The translations under genes were made by a program, and so were the position numbers. Source: Ophiura sarsii (lineage: Eukaryota; Echinodermata; Ophiuroidea; Amphilepidida; Ophiuridae). From it: a stretch of DNA of 64,000 bases. The DNA is taken from assembly GCA_035610835.1 (NCBI GenBank), contig CM069457.1, positions 19,710,658 to 19,774,657 on the forward strand, written 5' to 3'. Under the pieces are notes generated by a model. The model ran no database searches and was not told the origin of the DNA. It worked only from the letters and a program-made list of their open reading frames with translations. Below are positions 59,162 to 64,000 of the stretch, one piece after another. The stretch's first letter is position 1. Every line of letters starts with the position of its first letter.

Positions 59162-60832
59162 TGTAACGAAAAGTGCCCTTCGTCTTCGAACCTGATGTCT
59201 TTGATTCAAGAGGTTTGAAGATGTCTTGAGATAAAGGAAGTATAACGTGGTAGCGTGCGTCTTCCTTACTCTCGACACTTTCATAATACGTGAAGATGCA
59301 GTAATTCAACTTATTAAAGACTGGAGACTGAAATGAACTATTTGTGTGACTCATTATTGTTGTCTTCGACGAAAATAACTATAGAAATAGCATTTATTCA
59401 TTCATTACAAACTAAAGGTATAAACCTTGTTGTTATCACTATTATAATTATTTACAACATCAGATAAAATATGAGTCGTCAAGGTCTTAAAAGGAAGGAT
59501 AAGACATTTGACTGATTCTACTGTGATCGTCTAAGAAGGTCTTCTTTTAAAGACGTCAAGCCTTTATAATGCAGGCGATGTCGGTGCTGTCGATGAAGTC
59601 AAGAAAGTCGTTCACAGGCCTGATAATACAAGAGTTTCTCATAAAGAAAAGCGCATTAAAAAGGTCTTTATTGGTGAGAAGACGTTTATGATCAACGTCG
59701 TCTTGATGGAGCAAAGATGGGTTACAAACCTGTATTCAGGCTTGGCTTTCATCCGCTCTTGATAACACAAGGATGGGTTACAAATCTGACAGTAGTCAGA
59801 CTTGGCTTACATCCACTGGATGACGAAAGGATGGGTTACAAATCTGACAGTAGTCAGACTTGGCTTACATCCACTGGATGACGCAAGGATGGGTTACAAA
59901 CCTGTATTCAGGCTTGGCTTTCATCTTTGTGTCTTTGCAGCGCTAGGGCCCCAGGCAATCTCTAGCTGGATCGGGGACATGCCCCGACCTATCTGCTCTT
60001 TCTGGGCAAATGCAGCCCCTTTTATGCATTCTGTAGCTCTGTTCCATGGTAGCTGATTGGCTGACTGGTCAAAAGCTATTCCCTAGCCTGTCATTGGTCA
60101 GTCTCATTTAAACAGAATGTTTCTGATTGGCTGAAAGTTTGCTGAGTTATGACATCATCAGATTTGGATGCACGTTTATAAATACGAAAATCACCTGAAT
60201 AAATTAATATCTTGAAACTTAACTTAAATATAATATTACATCAAACTTGTGTTATTATTTATTCTATATAATTGATTTGCTACTTAATTATCCTACTTTG
60301 AGAGCGATTGAGCAATTATTAAAGATTATTAACAAAACACTGTCATAAATATCTAGAAACACTGATTATTCTGAAAACATGAAAACAAAGTTTATTATGA
60401 AAATCGTTCCAATTGATTGATCAATAAAAACAAGCTCTAATATTGGATTTATATAATGGATTTTGATGATTAGTTACTGTAAGTATTCTATGTGCTTTTC
60501 TTGAACTCAGTGTGAACTCACAAAGTGAGATTTGACTTCTTAAAAGACTTAAAATTAGATCGTTCGCGCCACTGTAGTGGTGGATATTGGTGCAGAATTC
60601 TGCTCTTGCGATGTTGTCTGCTCAAACTTCTGGCCTCAAAAACCTTTAGCTAACACTCTTACAGTTAATAAATGACCTGAACTTCATCATCAATAGTTGT
60701 AGCCTAGTAAATTAGATACATTGGATCATCAGACAATCGTAGTCCTTAGTTTGAAATAAGCTTAAACACAAAATAAAAAATAGCCAAAACGGTAAAGGGT
60801 TGATGCACAGCCAAAAGCCAGTTTCCGTTACA
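59162..60832 (-). repeat. 3' LTR (1671 bp)
   Basis: Begins TGTAACGAAAAGTGCCCTTC and ends CCGTTACA on the plus strand. It holds a tandem block (59717-59930) of about four units carrying GGATGGGTTACAAA and the TCAGACTTGGCTTACATCCA or TTCAGGCTTGGCTTTCATC variants, spaced about 66 bp. Confidence 0.92.
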
Positions 60833-60846
60833 CTACCCCCCTCTTT
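60833..60846 (-). promoter_or_regulatory. Polypurine tract
   Basis: Minus strand AAAGAGGGGGGTAG immediately before the TGTAACGG start of the 3' LTR. This fixes the element's orientation as minus. Confidence 0.8.
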
Positions 60847-60964
60847 GAAAGACCATTTTGTCCCCAAAATGAATAAAAATCTTTATACCTGCAATTTATA
60901 TTTTGTACAATATTTACACATTATTATTATTTCTGCATTGGTACGTTTAATAAAATATTATCTT

Positions 60965-61175
60965 AAATAATGGTGGTCCTCTTCCTCCTGCCATCTACTA
61001 ATTGACATGGTAGTCCTCTTCTTCCCATCATCTGCTAGTTGAAATGGTAGTCCTCTTCTTCCCGTCATCTGCTAGTTGGAATTGTAGTCCTCTTCTTCCC
61101 GTCATCTGCTAGTTGGAATTGTAGTCCCCTTCTTCCGGCCGTCGTCTTCTATAATGATAGTCTTCTTGTACTGCT
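60965..61175. repeat. Tandem repeat of about 40 bp in the retrotransposon interior
   Basis: GGTAGTCCTCTTCTTCCCGT then CATCTGCTAGTTGGAATT recurs four to five times. The interior next to the PPT is therefore satellite-like rather than coding. Confidence 0.85.
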
Positions 61176-61287
61176 CCATTAAGGTTTTCCGTTGAGAAGT
61201 GATCATGTCCAGAACGTTAATCAACTTCATTCCTGGTTCAACGCCGTTGCTCCTTCTTGTAGACATTTGTAGCTTCATATGTGATTC

Positions 61288-61524
61288 TTATGAAGATTTA
61301 TTTATTTCTTCCTCGTAGCTTTCTGGTAGATAGATTTCATAAAACAGGACCTGGGATCCAACTTTGTATGGCCCCAATTTGACATGCCAGCTCCATACGC
61401 TTACGGTTCTTTGAGAATATTTCACCTTCTGTGATTCATAAACCACAGTTAAACGTTGATGATTGATCCCAATTAGTTTTGAAGGAACTATGCTCTTTCT
61501 TAGGGTTTCAATTAATAGATACAT
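61288..61524 (-). pseudogene. Possible integrase C-terminal fragment
   Basis: A 78-codon ORF with HVKLGPYKVGSQVLFYEIYL. It resembles the YKVGDxVLxY / KLGPYxV region after the integrase core in gypsy-type elements, but is short and the blocks are in unusual order. Moderate to low certainty. Confidence 0.45.
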
Positions 61525-62019
61525 TCTGGACGCGTCTGGACACTGAGTACCATCTCACAGTCCATCGCCAATAGTGTTCTTGATCCCAATCGAAAAGCTT
61601 CTTCTTAACACACGAGTGTTCAGCTAGCTATTCTGCTTGAGTGTAATTTATATAGACGTCTCCATGTAAATTGCTTTGGAAAATACTGGTAACTTCTGCA
61701 TGGTTTGCTTTTCTTCAGTGTCCCCATGATGTTCTACTAGCTCTTTATTATAGTCTGCTTTCATGCTATCTGGTAATTGTTACGTAAAAGGTGAGTCTCC
61801 AATTCATAGTCGGCTTCCGTGCTATAATCTCGAGTCTCAATTCTTCAGTCTCTGGAATATTCTTTGGTATAGTTGGCTTCCGTGTTATACCTTATTCCAG
61901 GAGTTTATAAAGGATCTCAATTGCTGTACGTGATCTGATATAGTTGACTTCCATACTATCAAGGTCCACTGTTTTAGTGTTTATTTCTTGGTATTGAAGA
62001 GATGTAGCATTCATGTGTG

Positions 62020-62170
62020 CTTCTTGGTCTGACATCGCAATTCCCTAATTTAATTGGTGAACTCATCACCAACACACAAAACATTTGTGTTCTCTACAAC
62101 TTCTCAGTAGGAAGCCCAGGATATCTATAGCTATCCTCTCTATTGGAGCTCCTACATTGTAGGTTCTCAT
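62020..62170 (-). pseudogene. Integrase catalytic-core remnant
   Basis: Minus strand encodes GAPIERIAIDILG, matching the start of the Ty3/gypsy integrase core with its first catalytic Asp. A later DQEAH, after stops and frame change, matches the region after the second strand. The remaining catalytic residues are absent. Confidence 0.75.
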
Positions 62171-62662
62171 TTGGCGCCCTATCTCGTTAGGACGGCTTTA
62201 GTCGTCCAGCAACTTTTCAACTTAGGGTCCTCTTTTGCGATCTCTGACCAAGGAGGTTTTGGTGGTTGTTCCCGCTGCTCTCAGTTGTCTGCGTTGTTCT
62301 GGTTGTTATCTTGTATTAGCAGTCTGGCCATTCTCCCTCAGAGTATGCCGTCGTGACTGCCCCTCCATGTGTGTTTGCTTGTTGTTTTTATTGTGAGTTA
62401 ATCTTGCACCTCCATATGCACCTTGTGATTCTTCAGGGTTGTCTTCTTCTTCTTTTTTTTTTTTCTTCTTTTTGTTGTTGTTGTCTTACAGAACCATCTG
62501 TAAACTCATTTTAGTGACTCTCTGCAACTAGGTTTCCAAGTCGTCTTCCCCGTTGACGGTCTCTCAAATAGTCTCCCCAGATCTTAGGATAGGTTTGTCC
62601 TCTCTTGGTGTCTGCATCTTGAGTCGACGTAGCTGGTCACTTCTTTTAAGAAATAGAAGTTA

Positions 62663-62680
62663 ATCCCGCCGCTGCCACCA
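62663..62680 (-). promoter_or_regulatory. Primer-binding site, probably tRNA-Leu
   Basis: Minus strand TGGTGGCAGCGGCGGGAT, one base after the LTR. It fits the CCA end of leucine tRNAs that finish ...TCCCACCGCTGCCACCA, with one G-U mismatch. The tRNA assignment rests on remembered tRNA sequence. Confidence 0.75.
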
Positions 62681-62681
62681 A

Positions 62682-64000
62682 TGTAACGAAAAGTGCCCTT
62701 CGTCTTCGAACCTGATGTCTTTGATTCAAGAGGTTTGAAGATGTCTTGAGATAAAGGAAGTATAACGTGGTAGCGTGCGTCTTCCTTACTCTCGACACTT
62801 TCATAATACGTGAAGATGCAGTAATTCAACTTATTAAAGACTGGAGACTGAAATGAACTATTTGTGTGACTCATTATTGTTGTCTTCGACGAAAATAACT
62901 ATAGAAATAGCATTTATTCATTCATTACAAACTAAAGGTATAAACCTTGTTGTTATCACTATTATAATTATTTACAACATCAGATAAAATATGAGTCGTC
63001 AAGGTCTTAAAAGGAAGGATAAGACATTTGACTGATTCTACTGTGATCGTCTAAGAAGGTCTTCTTTTAAAGACGTCAAGCCTTTATAATGCAGGCGATG
63101 TCGGTGCTGTCGATGAAGTCAAGAAAGTCGTTCACAGGCCTGATAATACAAGAGTTTCTCATAAAGAAAAGCGCATTAAAAAGGTCTTTATTGGTGAGAA
63201 GACGTTTATGATCAACGTCGTCTTGATGGAGCAAAGATGGGTTACAAACCTGTATTCAGGCTTGGCTTTCATCCGCTCTTGATAACACAAGGATGGGTTA
63301 CAAATCTGACAGTAGTCAGACTTGGCTTACATCCACTGGATGACGAAAGGATGGGTTACAAATCTGACAGTAGTCAGACTTGGCTTACATCCACTGGATG
63401 ACGCAAGGATGGGTTACAAACCTGTATTCAGGCTTGGCTTTCATCTTTGTGTCTTTGCAGCGCTAGGGCCCCAGGCAATCTCTAGCTGGATCGGGGACAT
63501 GCCCCGACCTATCTGCTCTTTCTGGGCAAATGCAGCCCCTTTTATGCATTCTGTAGCTCTGTTCCATGGTAGCTGATTGGCTGACTGGTCAAAAGCTATT
63601 CCCTAGCCTGTCATTGGTCAGTCTCATTTAAACAGAATGTTTCTGATTGGCTGAAAGTTTGCTGAGTTATGACATCATCAGATTTGGATGCACGTTTATA
63701 AATACGAAAATCACCTGAATAAATTAATATCTTGAAACTTAACTTAAATATAATATTACATCAAACTTGTGTTATTATTTATTCTATATAATTGATTTGC
63801 TACTTAATTATCCTACTTTGAGAGCGATTGAGCAATTATTAAAGATTATTAACAAAACACTGTCATAAATATCTAGAAACACTGATTATTCTGAAAACAT
63901 GAAAACAAAGTTTATTATGAAAATCGTTCCAATTGATTGATCAATAAAAACAAGCTCTAATATTGGATTTATATAATGGATTTTGATGATTAGTTACTGT
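62682..64000 (-). repeat. 5' LTR (partial; continues beyond window)
   Basis: Matches 59162-60480 base for base as far as I compared. About 350 bp of this LTR would lie beyond the window. Confidence 0.92.

Larger units (their letters stand above)
59162..64000 (-). mobile_element. Ty3/gypsy-like LTR retrotransposon, minus strand, deleted interior, 5' LTR cut by window end
   Basis: LTR at 59162-60832 (1671 bp) and again from 62682 to the window end (1319 bp seen). Spot comparison line by line shows no difference between the two. LTR ends are TGTAACG...CGTTACA in both orientations. Read on the minus strand, the 5' LTR is followed after one base by a primer-binding site (62663-62680) and the 3' LTR is preceded by a purine tract (60833-60846). 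The interior is only 1849 bp, so gag-pol is mostly missing and the element must depend on others. Confidence 0.93.

Noticed and set aside
59802..60056. 84-codon ORF found twice (again at 63322)
   Set aside because: Identical because it lies in the two LTRs and reads the LTR tandem repeat, on the strand opposite to the element.
1..64000. tRNA or rRNA genes
   Set aside because: I looked for GGTTCGAATCC-type T-arm signals and rRNA blocks and saw no convincing cloverleaf or rRNA segment; the only tRNA-like match is the retrotransposon primer-binding site.

Overview
This is a gene-poor, repeat-rich animal nuclear genome window. Support for an animal: a multi-exon HNRNPUL1-type gene with GT-AG introns, a long C2H2 zinc-finger ORF, and many TIR elements, LTR and non-LTR retroelements. 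Intron sizes, very heavy MITE load and frequent TAGGCCTA octamers point to an invertebrate, perhaps an echinoderm or hemichordate; the species call is inference only. There is one 100-N assembly gap (24283-24382).

Left part (1-18.7 kb): mostly decayed repeats and small inverted-repeat elements. One intact ORF (8046-9140, +) encodes a poly-C2H2 zinc-finger protein. Its downstream finger sequence is broken by a 586 bp MITE and by further mutations. A degraded Tc1/mariner transposase lies at 13.2-13.5 kb (-). There is a Harbinger-like MITE at 14.7 kb and a mariner-ended element at 15.2-16.35 kb.

Middle part (18.7-38 kb): an array of palindromes (18.73-19.06 kb), a 2.9 kb internally duplicated TIR element (19.9-22.8 kb), a satellite-like array full of CCAAAATGGC motifs in both orientations (24.4-26.3 kb), a 5'-truncated LINE insertion with 12 bp target duplications (27.16-28.07 kb), several foldback elements, and a 1.46 kb 56/60 bp minisatellite (33.08-34.54 kb) that ends against a long-TIR MITE.

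Right part (38.3-56.6 kb, -): the one well-defined gene, an HNRNPUL1 orthologue. I reconstructed thirteen coding exons with consistent splice phases, giving 1168 codons: SAP, long acidic linker, mixed-charge RD/RE segment, SPRY, P-loop kinase-like domain, RGG region and a Q/Y/G-rich tail. Its introns carry MITEs and minisatellites. The upstream non-coding exon(s) and promoter are not identified.

Far right (56.6-64 kb): a MITE, a hAT-type element (8 bp TSD) nested in another MITE, a GATCATTTAATGA minisatellite, and a minus-strand, apparently non-autonomous Ty3/gypsy-like LTR retrotransposon. Its 1671 bp LTR is repeated without visible difference over the 1319 bp present at the window end, so it looks very young.
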